The notes: generated by a model from the sequence alone, not told the origin. A DNA stretch of 64,000 bases from CAIKMD01 sp963702925 (GCA_963702925.1 OY969771.1:1984001-2048000); one strand, 5' to 3'. Shown: positions 1 to 8,882, counted from the stretch's first letter. Translations and numbers: made by a program.

Positions 1-1
1 C

Positions 2-169
2 GCAGAGCAGCGGGTGTTGGAAACCACTCTGAGCAAAGCCGCCGCCGATGCGGCAGCGGCGGCGATCGAGCCGCCGGCCGTGGTGGCGGTCGGCCCGGTC
101 GTCCGTTTGCGCTCCGAACTCGACTGGGTCGGCGAATTGGCGCAAAAAGCGCTCGATCCGGTGCGTTGA
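2..169 (+). CDS. cobA: Uroporphyrinogen-III C-methyltransferase, C-terminal end (partial)
   Basis: Only the last 55 codons are in the window; the gene begins upstream. The readable tail has a segment PPAVVAVGPVVRLR followed by a short helix and a stop, which matches the end of SUMT enzymes, where the conserved IxPPAxxVVGxVV stretch closes the methyltransferase fold. The full enzyme would methylate uroporphyrinogen III at C2 and C7 with SAM, giving precorrin-2 for cobalamin and siroheme. The cobB gene two genes downstream supports the cobalamin reading. The catalytic part is not visible, so the call rests on the tail and the neighbourhood. Confidence 0.7.
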   Translation, partial: AEQRVLETTLSKAAADAAAAAIEPPAVVAVGPVVRLRSELDWVGELAQKALDPVR

Positions 170-244
170 GCGGCTAGCAGGGCCCTTTTCGCCCGCGTCT
201 TTTGGTCCCTGGAAAGCCCCGTCTTTCTGACCTATATCCGGCTC

Positions 245-832
245 ATGTCCGAAGCGGCCCGCCGCGGGCTCTATATCTTCCTCGCCGCGCTTGCCGTGAT
301 CGTCGGCGGGGTAGTTTACGAGCAGTTCTGGCTCGGCGGCGAGGATGCCGCGCCCGCCGTGGGCGGGCCTTTCACCCTGACCGACCAGAACGGCGTGGTG
401 CGCCATGACAGCGATTTTCGCGGCGAGGTGATGCTGATCTATTTCGGCTACACCTATTGCCCCGACGCTTGTCCCACGACCTTGCAGGCGATGAGCGAGA
501 CGCTCGACATTTTGGGAGACAAGGCGGCCAAGGTGCAGCCGCTCTTCATCTCGGTCGATCCGGCGCGCGACACCCAAGAACAGCTCAAATCCTATGCGGC
601 GAATTTTCATCCCCGGCTGCTCGCGATGACCGGAACGCCGGACGAGCTCAAGAAAGTCGAAGGCGAATACCATGTTTACGTGGCCAAAGTGCCGCAATCG
701 GGCAGCGACGATTATCTGATCGATCACAGCTCGATCATCTATGTGATCGGGCGCGACGGGCGCTATCTCGCCCAGCTTCCGACCGGCCTGCCGCCCAAAG
801 CCATGGCCGCCTCCATTCAACGCTTTTTGTGA
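245..832 (+). CDS. SCO1/SenC-family copper chaperone
   Basis: A 195-residue membrane-anchored thioredoxin-fold protein of the SCO family, which delivers copper to the CuA site of cytochrome c oxidase or acts as a periplasmic thiol reductase. One membrane segment lies at about residues 9-26, leaving the soluble domain in the periplasm. The copper ligands are visible: the CPDAC motif gives Cys72 and Cys76, and the distal ligand is His161 in the DHSS segment. The FISVDPARDT stretch is also typical. It sits between cobA and cobB and ends 10 bases before cobB; this looks like chance co-transcription rather than a role in B12 synthesis. Confidence 0.9.
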   Translation: MSEAARRGLYIFLAALAVIVGGVVYEQFWLGGEDAAPAVGGPFTLTDQNGVVRHDSDFRGEVMLIYFGYTYCPDACPTTLQAMSETLDILGDKAAKVQPLFISVDPARDTQEQLKSYAANFHPRLLAMTGTPDELKKVEGEYHVYVAKVPQSGSDDYLIDHSSIIYVIGRDGRYLAQLPTGLPPKAMAASIQRFL

Positions 833-842
833 GCCGCATTCG

Positions 843-2168
843 GTGACGGGCGGCCTGATCATTGCCGCGCCGCAATCGGGCAGCGGCAAGACCGTGGTGA
901 CACTCGGCTTGGCTCGCTGTCTGCGTCGGCGCGGCTTGCGCGTCTCCGCCGCCAAGGCCGGACCCGATTACATCGATGCCGGCTTTCTCGCCGCCGCATC
1001 TCAAAAGCCGTGTCGCAACCTTGATCCTTGGGCAATGCGCCCGGAAACCTTGGCGGCGCAGATCAAGAGCCTTCAATCGGGCGCCGACATCGTCTTGTGC
1101 GAAGGCGTGATGGGCTTGTTCGATGGTGCCGGGATGGCAGGACGCGGCTCGACCGCCGAGCTTGCGGTACTGACCGGCTGGCCGGTGATCTTGGTCGTCA
1201 ATGTCGAGGGCCAAGCCCATTCCGTCGCGGCCTTGATCGAAGGTTTCGCGCGTCATCGCGCTGCGGTGACGATCGCCGGTGTGATCTTCAACCGTGTCGG
1301 CAGCGAACGGCATGCGACCCTGTTGAGCGCGGCGTTACGCGCGACGCTCCCGCAAGTCGCGCTGGCAGGGATGCTGCCGCGAAACGGGGATCTTGAAATT
1401 CCTGCGCGGCATCTTGGCCTGGTGCCGGCAAGCGAGCATCGCGAGCTGGATGCATTTCTTGACCGTGCCGGCGCCTTCGCAAGCAAGACGATCGATATCG
1501 ACGCGCTGCTGGCGCTCGCGCTTCCGTCGCGGCTCGATGTGGCGCCGCGCGGCGGCACTTTTCCAACCCTTGGCGCACACATTGCCGTAGCGCGCGACGA
1601 TGCTTTTCTGTTCGCCTATGATTCGATGCTGGAAGCCTGGTGCGTGGACGGGAGCGAACTCAGCTATTTCTCGCCGCTCGCAAACCAGCCGCCGGCACTG
1701 AACGCGGACGCCGTCTTTCTGCCCGGCGGCTATCCCGAGCTCCATGCCGCCCAACTCGCCGCCAATTCTGAGTTCCTCGAAGGGCTGCGCGATGCCGCCA
1801 AACGCGGCGCCACCATTTATGGCGAATGCGGCGGATACATGACCTTGGGCCGAAGCCTCGTGGATGCGACCGGCACGCCGCATGAAATGGCCGGGTTGTT
1901 GCCGCTCGAAACCAATTTTGCCGCCCGCAAGCTGCATCTGGGTTATCGCCGGGCGCGGCTTGCGACGTCAGGCCCCTTGGGCGCGACAGGCCAGGAATTC
2001 CGCGGCCACGAATTCCATTACGCGACCGTCTGCAGCGAAGGCGACGGTACGCCCCTATTCAACCTCGAGGATGCGGATGGCGCGGTCTTGGGTTCCGCAG
2101 GGCGGATCGCCGGCACAGTGCTGGGATCTTTCGTCCATCTGATCGACCGCGCCGAAAACGACGCCTGA
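843..2168 (+). CDS. cobB: Cobyrinate a,c-diamide synthase
   Basis: A 441-residue glutamine amidotransferase that uses ATP to amidate the a and c side chains of (hydrogeno)byrinic acid in cobalamin synthesis. The N-terminal dethiobiotin-synthetase-like domain carries the P-loop APQSGSGKT at about residues 9-17 and the DYIDAGFL segment. The C-terminal class I glutaminase domain shows LPGGYPE, the nucleophile Cys329 in GECGGYM, and His392 in GHEFHY. The start is GTG; no better start is seen. A hairpin at 2178-2201 follows the stop. Together with cobA upstream this is a piece of a cobalamin locus whose remaining genes must lie outside the window. Confidence 0.93.
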   Translation: MTGGLIIAAPQSGSGKTVVTLGLARCLRRRGLRVSAAKAGPDYIDAGFLAAASQKPCRNLDPWAMRPETLAAQIKSLQSGADIVLCEGVMGLFDGAGMAGRGSTAELAVLTGWPVILVVNVEGQAHSVAALIEGFARHRAAVTIAGVIFNRVGSERHATLLSAALRATLPQVALAGMLPRNGDLEIPARHLGLVPASEHRELDAFLDRAGAFASKTIDIDALLALALPSRLDVAPRGGTFPTLGAHIAVARDDAFLFAYDSMLEAWCVDGSELSYFSPLANQPPALNADAVFLPGGYPELHAAQLAANSEFLEGLRDAAKRGATIYGECGGYMTLGRSLVDATGTPHEMAGLLPLETNFAARKLHLGYRRARLATSGPLGATGQEFRGHEFHYATVCSEGDGTPLFNLEDADGAVLGSAGRIAGTVLGSFVHLIDRAENDA

Positions 2169-2177
2169 CCACCCCCG

Positions 2178-2201
2178 AAACCCGCATAGCGTCGCGGGTT
2201 T
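2178..2201 (+). terminator. Hairpin after cobB, probable terminator
   Basis: AAACCCGC (2178-2185) and GCGGGTTT (2194-2201) form a perfect 8-base-pair stem with an 8-base loop, 9 bases after the cobB stop. The stem ends in three T and is followed by a mixed sequence rather than a clean T run, so termination efficiency is uncertain. It separates the cobalamin genes from the sulfate operon. Confidence 0.5.
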
Positions 2202-2319
2202 GGCGGTATTTCTCTATGACAAAAGAAAGACGGCGACGACGTCACGCCAAATGCGCTTAAGTGAAGATCTCGTCGAGGCTGCGCGACGAAATGGCTCCGG
2301 GATAGTTGCCCACTGTCTA

Positions 2320-2347
2320 TTGACTCTCTCGCGTTACGGAGAATGAT
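2320..2347 (+). promoter_or_regulatory. Possible sigma-70 promoter of the sulfate operon
   Basis: TTGACT (2320-2325) followed after 16 bases by AATGAT (2342-2347, 4 of 6 matches to TATAAT). The proposed -10 overlaps the left arm of the inverted repeat at 2342-2394, which would suit repression or activation by a regulator binding there. This is a pattern match only. Confidence 0.35.
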
Positions 2348-2394
2348 GTGATTTCAGCAAGTTGTTGTGTATTGATAAAATATTTCACATCATT
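2342..2394. promoter_or_regulatory. Long inverted repeat upstream of the sulfate transporter
   Basis: AATGATGTGA (2342-2351) is repeated as its exact reverse complement TCACATCATT (2385-2394), with a 33-base spacer that is AT-rich compared with the surrounding DNA. The pair lies 25-77 bases before the sbp start. Widely spaced dyads of this type fit a LysR-type activator (CysB/Cbl families control sulfate uptake in other proteobacteria) or a looping dimer, but no regulator gene is nearby and no family consensus can be assigned. Confidence 0.5.
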
Positions 2395-2418
2395 TGTTGC
2401 GTAAAATGCGAGAGCATC

Positions 2419-3456
2419 ATGAGCAATCTGTTTCGACCGCGACTTTCCCTTCTGGGAGGCGCGCTCGCTTTTGCGAGCGTCTTGGCACTCGGCCAGGCGG
2501 CGGCGGCCAAGACCATCCAGCTCCTCAATGTCAGCTACGATCCGACGCGCGAGCTCTACAAAGCCATCAACACCGCTTTCGCCGCCCAATGGAAGGCGCA
2601 AACCGGCGATGATATCGTGATCAGCCAGTCGCATAGCGGGTCGGGCGCACAGGCTCGCGCGGTCATCGATGGTTTGGGCGCCGATGTCGTGACCTTGGCG
2701 ATCTCGTCCGATATCGATGCGATTGCGGCGAAAGGCGGATTGCTGGCGAGCGATTGGCAAAAGCGCCTGCCGGATTCCAGCACGCCCTACACATCGACCA
2801 TCGTGTTCCTGGTGCGCAAAGGCAATCCGCACCAGATCGCGGATTGGGGCGATTTGGTGAAAGGCAACGTGCAGGTGACGACGCCCAATCCCAAGACCTC
2901 GGGCGGCGCGCGCTGGGCCTATCTCGCGGCCTGGGCTTATGCGGCGCATCTGCCGGGCGCGAGCGAAGTCAGCGCAAAGGAGTTCGTGAAGGCGCTCTAT
3001 CAACATGTGCCCGTGCTCGATACCGGCGCGCGCGGTTCGACCTTGACCTTTGCTCAACGCGGGATCGGCGACGTTTTGCTGTCGTGGGAGAACGAAGCCT
3101 ATCTCGTGCTCGACGAATTCGGGGCCGACAAATTCGAGATCGTCTATCCGCCCTCTTCCGTTCTTGCCGAGCCGCCCGTGGCGGTCGTCGACAAAAATGT
3201 CGACAAGCATGGAACGCGCGCGGCCGCCGAGGCTTATCTGAATTTCCTCTACACCAAGCCGGCGCAAGAGATCGAAGCCCAGAACCATTATCGCCCGCGC
3301 GACGCCGAAGTGGCGGCGCGCTTTGCCGCCAATTTCCCCGCCATCGAGCTTTACACGGTGGATCGGGATTTCGGCGGCTGGGCGGCGGCCCAAGCGAAGC
3401 ATTTCGCCGATGGCGGAATCTTCGACCAGATCACGGTGCCCGGCAAGGCACCGTAA
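2419..3456 (+). CDS. sbp: Sulfate/thiosulfate ABC transporter, periplasmic binding protein
   Basis: The 345-residue product binds sulfate (possibly thiosulfate) in the periplasm and delivers it to CysT/CysW. It starts with a Sec signal peptide (positive MSNLFRPR, hydrophobic core, cleavage near AAAAK at about residue 29) and continues with LLNVSYDPTRELY, a signature of sulfate-binding proteins, plus SHSGSGAQARAV in the ligand-binding lobe. An in-frame TTG at 2362 exists, but the ATG at 2419 gives the correct signal peptide, so it was chosen. It is the first gene of a four-gene operon with the order sbp-cysT-cysW-cysA. Sbp and CysP cannot be told apart by eye. Confidence 0.92.
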   Translation: MSNLFRPRLSLLGGALAFASVLALGQAAAAKTIQLLNVSYDPTRELYKAINTAFAAQWKAQTGDDIVISQSHSGSGAQARAVIDGLGADVVTLAISSDIDAIAAKGGLLASDWQKRLPDSSTPYTSTIVFLVRKGNPHQIADWGDLVKGNVQVTTPNPKTSGGARWAYLAAWAYAAHLPGASEVSAKEFVKALYQHVPVLDTGARGSTLTFAQRGIGDVLLSWENEAYLVLDEFGADKFEIVYPPSSVLAEPPVAVVDKNVDKHGTRAAAEAYLNFLYTKPAQEIEAQNHYRPRDAEVAARFAANFPAIELYTVDRDFGGWAAAQAKHFADGGIFDQITVPGKAP

Positions 3457-3493
3457 GCCCCTCGCTTTGTTGCTCGCCTAGGGAGTTCGGCGT

Positions 3494-4336
3494 TTGACGA
3501 GACCGATCGCAGCGACGAGTTGGACCGCGCCGAGCGCCTTGCCTGGCTTCGGGCCGGCGCTCGGCTTCACTTTGTTCTATTTGTCGATCATCGTGCTGCT
3601 GCCGCTCGCGGCGCTCGTTCTGCGCCCTTGGGCCATCGGGTTTCAAGGTTTTCTGGCCGTGGTCGCCTCGCCACGCGTTCTCGCCGCCTTGCGCGTCTCC
3701 TTCGGCACGGCGCTGATCGCCGCCGCGATCAATGCATTCTTCGGCCTGATCGTGGCTTGGGTCATGGTGCGTTACCGCCTGCCCGCCCACCGCCTGATCG
3801 ACGCGTTGATCGATTTGCCCTTCGCGCTGCCGACCGCCGTTGCCGGCATCGCCCTGACCGGGCTTTATGCGCCCAATGGCTGGATCGGAAGCCTCTTTGC
3901 CGAAATCGGCGTCAAGATTGCCTTCACGCCGCTCGGCATCGTCGTGGCGCTGACTTTCATCGGCCTCCCTTTTGTCGTACGCACGCTCGAGCCGGTCTTG
4001 GAAGAGCTTGACCGCGAGCACGAAGAGGCGGCAGCGACGCTTGGCGCCACGCGCGCCCAGGTCTTCTTTCGCGTCATGCTGCCCGCGCTGGCGCCGGCGC
4101 TGGCAACCGGCTCGGCGCTCGCCTTCGCACGCGGCGTCGGCGAATACGGCTCGGTCATCTTCATCGCCGGCAATCTGCCGATGGTTTCAGAGATCGCGCC
4201 GCTGCTGATCGTGGTGAAGCTCGAGCAATATGATTATGCCGGCGCCGCCTCGATCGGGATCGCGATGCTGGCAGCCGCCTTTGTGATGCTGCTGACGATC
4301 AACCTGCTTCAGCTCTGGGCAGCCAAATGGCGGTGA
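3494..4336 (+). CDS. cysT: Sulfate ABC transporter permease CysT
   Basis: A 280-residue inner-membrane permease, one half of the sulfate channel. Six hydrophobic spans are visible, with the binding-protein-dependent transport EAA loop around EEAAATLGATRAQVFFRVML, where the ATPase CysA docks. DLPFALPTAVAGIALTGLY and FARGVGEYGSVIFIAG are typical of CysT. The start is TTG at 3494, preceded at 3481-3485 by GGGAG with suitable spacing. Its stop overlaps the cysW start by 10 bases, indicating translational coupling. Confidence 0.93.
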   Translation: MTRPIAATSWTAPSALPGFGPALGFTLFYLSIIVLLPLAALVLRPWAIGFQGFLAVVASPRVLAALRVSFGTALIAAAINAFFGLIVAWVMVRYRLPAHRLIDALIDLPFALPTAVAGIALTGLYAPNGWIGSLFAEIGVKIAFTPLGIVVALTFIGLPFVVRTLEPVLEELDREHEEAAATLGATRAQVFFRVMLPALAPALATGSALAFARGVGEYGSVIFIAGNLPMVSEIAPLLIVVKLEQYDYAGAASIGIAMLAAAFVMLLTINLLQLWAAKWR

Positions 4337-5202
4337 CCGACGCGACTCTCCATCCGGCGGCGATACGCGGGGCGTTGGAAGAGCCGCCCGTGGTGAAATT
4401 CCTGCTGATCGCGGCGGCGCTCGGATTCATCGGCCTGTTTTTGGTGCTGCCGCTGGTGGCCGTGTTCACCGAAGCGTTGCGGCGCGGCTGGATGGCTTAT
4501 TTCTCCGCGATCGGCGAGCACGACGCGATCGCCGCGATCCGCCTGACCTTGCTGGTCGCTTCCATTGCAGTGCCACTGAATCTGGTTTTCGGTCTAGCCG
4601 CGGCTTGGGCGATCGCAAAGTTCGATTTTCGCGGCAAGAGTTTGCTTATCACCCTGATCGACATGCCGTTCTCCGTGTCGCCCGTGGTTTCCGGCCTGGT
4701 CTATGTCCTGCTCTTCGGCGCAAGAGGTTGGTTCGGACCAATACTCGACAGGTTCGACATCCAGGTCATCTTCGCCGTGCCGGGACTCGTGCTCGCCACC
4801 ATCTTCGTGACCTTCCCTTTCGTCGCGCGCGAGCTCATCCCCTTGATGCAGGAGCAAGGCCGCAGCGAGGAAGAAGCCGCGGTTTCGCTCGGCGCGTCCG
4901 GCCTACAGACTTTTTTGCGCGTGACCTTGCCGAATGTGAAATGGGGTCTGCTTTACGGAGTGTTGTTGTGCAATGCGCGCGCCATGGGCGAGTTCGGCGC
5001 GGTGTCCGTCGTTTCGGGGCATATTCGCGGACAAACCACCACCATGCCGCTCTATGTGGAGATGCTTTACAATGAGTACAATTTCGTCGGCGCCTTCGCG
5101 GTCGCGTCGCTCCTCGCCGGACTTGCGCTATGCACCCTTGCCGTCAAAACTTTCCTCGAATGGCGCTTCGGAGCGGAAATCGCAGCCACAAGGCGGCACT
5201 GA
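4327..5202 (+). CDS. cysW: Sulfate ABC transporter permease CysW
   Basis: A 291-residue permease, partner of CysT in the sulfate channel. The DMPFSVSPVVSGLVYVLLFG segment and the EAA loop EEEAAVSLGASGLQTFLRVT identify CysW. The final part (MGEFGAVSVVSGHIRGQT) is highly typical and distinguishes it from CysT and from molybdate permeases. It overlaps cysT by 10 bases and ends 10 bases before the cysA start, so the four genes should be one transcript. Confidence 0.94.
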   Translation: MAVTDATLHPAAIRGALEEPPVVKFLLIAAALGFIGLFLVLPLVAVFTEALRRGWMAYFSAIGEHDAIAAIRLTLLVASIAVPLNLVFGLAAAWAIAKFDFRGKSLLITLIDMPFSVSPVVSGLVYVLLFGARGWFGPILDRFDIQVIFAVPGLVLATIFVTFPFVARELIPLMQEQGRSEEEAAVSLGASGLQTFLRVTLPNVKWGLLYGVLLCNARAMGEFGAVSVVSGHIRGQTTTMPLYVEMLYNEYNFVGAFAVASLLAGLALCTLAVKTFLEWRFGAEIAATRRH

Positions 5203-5212
5203 CGGAGTTTTG

Positions 5213-6256
5213 ATGTCGTTGAATGTCGATGGCGTGAGCAAGCGCTTCGGCGCGGTCGCCGCGCTGGAAGACGTTCACCTCGCGCTCGAGGAAGGAGCGT
5301 TCCTGGCGCTGCTCGGCCCTTCGGGATCGGGCAAGACGACGCTCTTGCGCATTCTCGGCGGTCTCGAACACGCCGATACCGGACGCGTGGTTTTCGCTGG
5401 GCAGGATTGGCTCGGCGTGCCCGCGCGCGAGCGGCGCGCCGGTTTCGTGTTTCAGCATTACGCGCTGTTTCGGCATCTGACCGTGGCCGAAAATATCGCC
5501 TTCGGTTTGAAAGTGCGGCCGCGGCGCGAGCGTCCGGCCAAGGCCGAGATCGCGCGCCGGGTCGAGGAATTGCTGACGCTCGTCCAGATGGACGGGCTGG
5601 GGCAACGTTATCCGGCGCAATTATCGGGCGGCCAAAGACAACGCGTCGCGCTGGCGCGCGCGCTGGCCATCGAGCCAAAGATGCTCTTGCTCGACGAGCC
5701 TTTCGGCGCACTCGACGCGAAAGTGCGCAAGGAGCTGCGGCGCTGGCTGCAGGGCCTGCACCAAAGCCTCGGACTGACGACGATCTTCGTGACGCATGAC
5801 CAAGAAGAAGCGCTCGATCTCGCCGACGAAGTCGCCGTGATGCACAAAGGCCGGATCGAGCAAATCGCATCGCCCCAAGAGATTTATGCCTGCCCGAGAA
5901 CGCCATTCGTCGCCGAGTTTCTCGGCGGCTCCAATCGGCTCGCCGGTCGGGTCGCGAATGGTCGCTTTATCATCGACGGCGTTGCCTTGCCCCTCCTCGA
6001 TCCTACGGTCGCGGAGGGCGCGACCGTCGCCTATGTCCGGCCGCACGAGTTCGGCTTCGCGAGCGATGGCGAGCCGGCCCTAACGGCGGTCGTCACCAAT
6101 GTGCTTTCGGCCGGCGCGCAAATCCGTCTCGATTGCCAGCGGCCCAATGGCGAAGCTTTGGAAGTCGCTTTGCCGCAAGGCGTGACGCCGCCGGCCCTCG
6201 GCCGCACGGTGCGCCTCCGAATTCTCGCCCAGCGCATTTACCCCGCGACGGCGTAA
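5213..6256 (+). CDS. cysA: Sulfate/thiosulfate import ATP-binding protein CysA
   Basis: The 347-residue ATPase energises sulfate import. Walker A GPSGSGKTTLL lies at about residues 36-46, the Q-loop segment VFQHYALFRHLTVAENI is characteristic of CysA, and the signature LSGGQRQRVALARALA, Walker B LLLDEPFGALD and H-loop VTHDQEEA follow. A C-terminal TOBE-like regulatory domain occupies roughly residues 240-347. The open frame extends upstream inside cysW, but the ATG at 5213, ten bases after the cysW stop, fits family length. Sulfur assimilation genes (cysD/N/H) are not in the window. Confidence 0.94.
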   Translation: MSLNVDGVSKRFGAVAALEDVHLALEEGAFLALLGPSGSGKTTLLRILGGLEHADTGRVVFAGQDWLGVPARERRAGFVFQHYALFRHLTVAENIAFGLKVRPRRERPAKAEIARRVEELLTLVQMDGLGQRYPAQLSGGQRQRVALARALAIEPKMLLLDEPFGALDAKVRKELRRWLQGLHQSLGLTTIFVTHDQEEALDLADEVAVMHKGRIEQIASPQEIYACPRTPFVAEFLGGSNRLAGRVANGRFIIDGVALPLLDPTVAEGATVAYVRPHEFGFASDGEPALTAVVTNVLSAGAQIRLDCQRPNGEALEVALPQGVTPPALGRTVRLRILAQRIYPATA

Positions 6257-6281
6257 GGGCGGTTCGGCTAAAATCCTCTTT

Positions 6282-7007
6282 GTGCCTAGCGCTTCGGCCA
6301 CCGCGCCCTCATCCCCGACCCGCTGGTCCTATGCCGGTGGCGAAATCGCGTTGCGTATCAAGCCGCATCCGCGCGCACGCCGGATTGCTTTGCGGATCGA
6401 TGCCGCGGGCGAGGCAGTCGAGCTCACTTTGCCGCGGCGCGGCTCGCACAGCGAAGCGCTGCGTTTCCTCGAAGCCAACCGGCCCTGGGTGGAGCAGCGC
6501 TTGGCCGCGCTGCCGCCGCGCCAGATCTTCGCCGAGGGCGAGATCATCCCCGTCTTCGACCTCCCGCACCGGATCCGCCATGTCGGCCGGGTGCGCGGCA
6601 AAGGCCCCGCCTGGATCGAGGCCGGCGAGATTTTGGTTGCCGGCGACCCGGCATTTCTCGTCCGGCGCGTGCGCGATTTTCTACGCGACCTCGCCAAGCG
6701 CGAATTAAGCCGGCGCGCACAAGGGCTCGCGGAAACGATCGGGCGGAAGGTCAACCGCGTGAGCGTGCGCGACACCACGACGCGTTGGGGAAGCTGCGCG
6801 CGCAACGGCAATCTTTCCTTTTCCTGGCGCCTCGTGTTTGCGCCCGAAGCCGTGCTCGATTATGTCGTCGCGCATGAGGTCGCCCATCTTGTCGAGATGA
6901 ATCACGGCGTCCGGTTCTGGCGGCTGGTGGCGCAGCTCCACCCGGCACCGAAAACGCAGCGCCTATGGCTCAACCGCAACCGCGCGCGGCTGCTGCGGAT
7001 CGGCTGA
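6282..7007 (+). CDS. YgjP/WLM-type zinc metallopeptidase (DUF45, M48-like)
   Basis: The 241-residue product belongs to the DUF45/YgjP family of SprT-like putative metalloproteases. The zinc site is clear: HEVAHLVEMNH (HExxH plus a third histidine), preceded by the family motif TRWGSC. The N-terminal half holds the usual RRIALRID and Trp-containing (PWVEQRL) segments. Substrate and role are unknown for most members. The start is GTG at 6282, 25 bases after cysA; no strong ribosome site is visible. The 3' end overlaps the convergent permease gene by 45 bases, so one of the two stop regions is transcribed as antisense. Confidence 0.88.
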   Translation: MPSASATAPSSPTRWSYAGGEIALRIKPHPRARRIALRIDAAGEAVELTLPRRGSHSEALRFLEANRPWVEQRLAALPPRQIFAEGEIIPVFDLPHRIRHVGRVRGKGPAWIEAGEILVAGDPAFLVRRVRDFLRDLAKRELSRRAQGLAETIGRKVNRVSVRDTTTRWGSCARNGNLSFSWRLVFAPEAVLDYVVAHEVAHLVEMNHGVRFWRLVAQLHPAPKTQRLWLNRNRARLLRIG

Positions 7008-8234
7008 ACGCATCAGATAGAGAAGCAGGGCGAGGCCCGGCACGCAGGCCGCGGTCGCAAATACGAAGAACACGCCCCAACCGAGTCGGTCCGCGAAAAA
7101 TCCGCCCGACGAAGCCAGGACAGTCCGTGCCGTCGCCGCCAGAGCGGAAAGCAATGCGTATTGCGTGGCCGTGAAGGCCAGGCTGCACAGACTCGAGAGA
7201 TAGGCGACGAAGGCGGCCGAGGCCATGCCGCCGGTGACGTTCTCGATCGCAATCGTCAACGCGAGCGCGGCTTGGTCATGGCCCAGCCAAAGCTGTGCGA
7301 GATACATGAGGTTCGACATCATCTGCGCCGCGCCACACAGGAAAAGCGCGCGCATCAGGCCCAGGCGATAGACCGCGATCCCGCCCAAGAAGACGCCGGC
7401 GATGCTGGCGCCGATGCCAAACACTTTCGCGATATTGGCAATTTCGGGCAGCGTAAAACCGAGATCGACATAGAACGGCCCGGACATGACGCCGGCCAAC
7501 GCATCGCCGAATTTATAAAGCACGACGAAGACGAGAATAAGCAACCAGGATCGGCGGCGCGCAAACTCCTGGAACGGCGCAACCACGGCACCAGCGAGCC
7601 ACGGGCCCGATGGCGGCGGCGCGCCCTGCGGCTCGCGCGTTGCGAGCACCACGCCCATGCTCAGTATGATGAGCGCCGCCATCACGCTATAGGCCTCCGA
7701 CCAGCCGAGGAAGAAGGCGAGATAAAGCGCCCCGGCGCCCGATGCGATCATGCCGAGGCGATATCCGATCTGAGTCGCGGCGGCGCCAGCGCCCTGCTCG
7801 TCGCGGTGCAGCAGCTCGACCCGATACGCGTCGATGACGATGTCCTGACTCGCCGAGAGAAAGGCGACGATCACCGCGCAGATAGCGGTTCGACCAGGGC
7901 CGTCAGCCGGATTGGTGTGTCCAAGTACGAAGAGCGCAATCGCGAGCAATGCTTGAATCAGCAGCGCCCAGCTTCGCCTTCGGCCGAAGCAGCGCGTGAG
8001 CACCGGAATGCTCACCCGATCGATCGCCGGTGCCCACAGGAATTTTAGATTGTAGGCAAGGCCCGCTTGGGCGAAGAGACCGATCGAGGTGAGAGAGATA
8101 CCCGACTGCTTCAGCCAGATCGAAAGCGTTGCTCCGGTCAAAGCAAGCGGCAAGCCGCTTGCAAAGCCCATCAGCAGAATCGCGAGAATCCGGCGGTCGC
8201 CATAGACCCTGAGCGAAGCCAGCCACGCTCGCAT
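6963..8234 (-). CDS. ampG: AmpG-like MFS permease (muropeptide transporter family)
   Basis: A 423-residue major facilitator of the AmpG type with about 12-14 membrane spans. AmpG imports GlcNAc-anhydroMurNAc peptides released by cell wall turnover into the cytoplasm for recycling. The N-terminus MGFASGLPLALTGATLSIWL and the LKFLWAPAIDR loop are hallmark AmpG features, and CSLAFTATQYALLSALAAT near the end is also typical. The gene converges on and overlaps the YgjP-type gene. No amidase or AmpD gene is adjacent, so the muropeptide substrate is inferred from family alone. Confidence 0.85.
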   Translation of the reverse strand: MRAWLASLRVYGDRRILAILLMGFASGLPLALTGATLSIWLKQSGISLTSIGLFAQAGLAYNLKFLWAPAIDRVSIPVLTRCFGRRRSWALLIQALLAIALFVLGHTNPADGPGRTAICAVIVAFLSASQDIVIDAYRVELLHRDEQGAGAAATQIGYRLGMIASGAGALYLAFFLGWSEAYSVMAALIILSMGVVLATREPQGAPPPSGPWLAGAVVAPFQEFARRRSWLLILVFVVLYKFGDALAGVMSGPFYVDLGFTLPEIANIAKVFGIGASIAGVFLGGIAVYRLGLMRALFLCGAAQMMSNLMYLAQLWLGHDQAALALTIAIENVTGGMASAAFVAYLSSLCSLAFTATQYALLSALAATARTVLASSGGFFADRLGWGVFFVFATAACVPGLALLLYLMRSADPQQPRAVAVEP

Positions 8235-8249
8235 CGCCCGCGACGGATG

Positions 8250-8819
8250 TTACGGCTTCGCCTTCTCGGCGTCGGCGGCAACCTGCATGCGAACGATGTG
8301 ATCGGGATTGGCGACCATGCCGCTTTGTCCCGCGCCGCGCTTGATCGCATCGACGAATTCCATCCCCGCGGTCACCTGACCAAAGATCGTATATTTGCCG
8401 TCAAGGAAAGGCGCCGGCTCGAAGCAAATGAAGAACTGGCTGTCGGCGCTGTCCGGATCTTGCGCACGCGCCATTCCGACGGTGCCGCGTACGAAATGGG
8501 CCTGGCTGAATTCGGCCTTCAGGTTCTTGCCAGAGCCGCCAGTGCCGTCGCCGCGCGGATCGCCGGTTTGCGCCATAAATCCGTCGATGACGCGGTGGAA
8601 CGCGATGCCGTCATAAAATCCGCTGCGCGCGAGCTCCTTGATTCGCGCGACCGTCTTGGGCGCGAGATCGGACCGCAGTTCGATGACGACGCGGCCTTTC
8701 GGTACGTCGAGATACAGCGTGTTTTCGAGATCGGCGGCGCTCACAGGACCTCCCAGATTGAAGATGAAAGCAACCGCGAGAGCGACGACGGTAAAAGCTC
8801 GAAGCATGACGCGATCCAC
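8250..8819 (-). CDS. Peptidyl-prolyl cis-trans isomerase, cyclophilin type, exported
   Basis: A 189-residue cyclophilin that should catalyse proline isomerisation in the periplasm. An N-terminal signal peptide of about 28 residues ends in GPVSA-AD. The domain shows FHRVIDGFMAQTGDP (catalytic Arg and Phe), NLKAEFS, RGTVGMARAQDPDSADSQFF and FGQVTAGMEFVDAI, all cyclophilin landmarks. The frame opens at GTG 8819; an ATG four codons later (8807) is equally possible and keeps the signal peptide. It lies 15 bases downstream of the ampG-like start on the same strand side, probably transcribed with it. Confidence 0.93.
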   Translation of the reverse strand: MDRVMLRAFTVVALAVAFIFNLGGPVSAADLENTLYLDVPKGRVVIELRSDLAPKTVARIKELARSGFYDGIAFHRVIDGFMAQTGDPRGDGTGGSGKNLKAEFSQAHFVRGTVGMARAQDPDSADSQFFICFEPAPFLDGKYTIFGQVTAGMEFVDAIKRGAGQSGMVANPDHIVRMQVAADAEKAKP

Positions 8820-8882
8820 ATACTGTAACAGGACAAGGAAAGTGGCGCGACCTTAGCTCAGATGGCGGGTCGGCGGAAAGCG

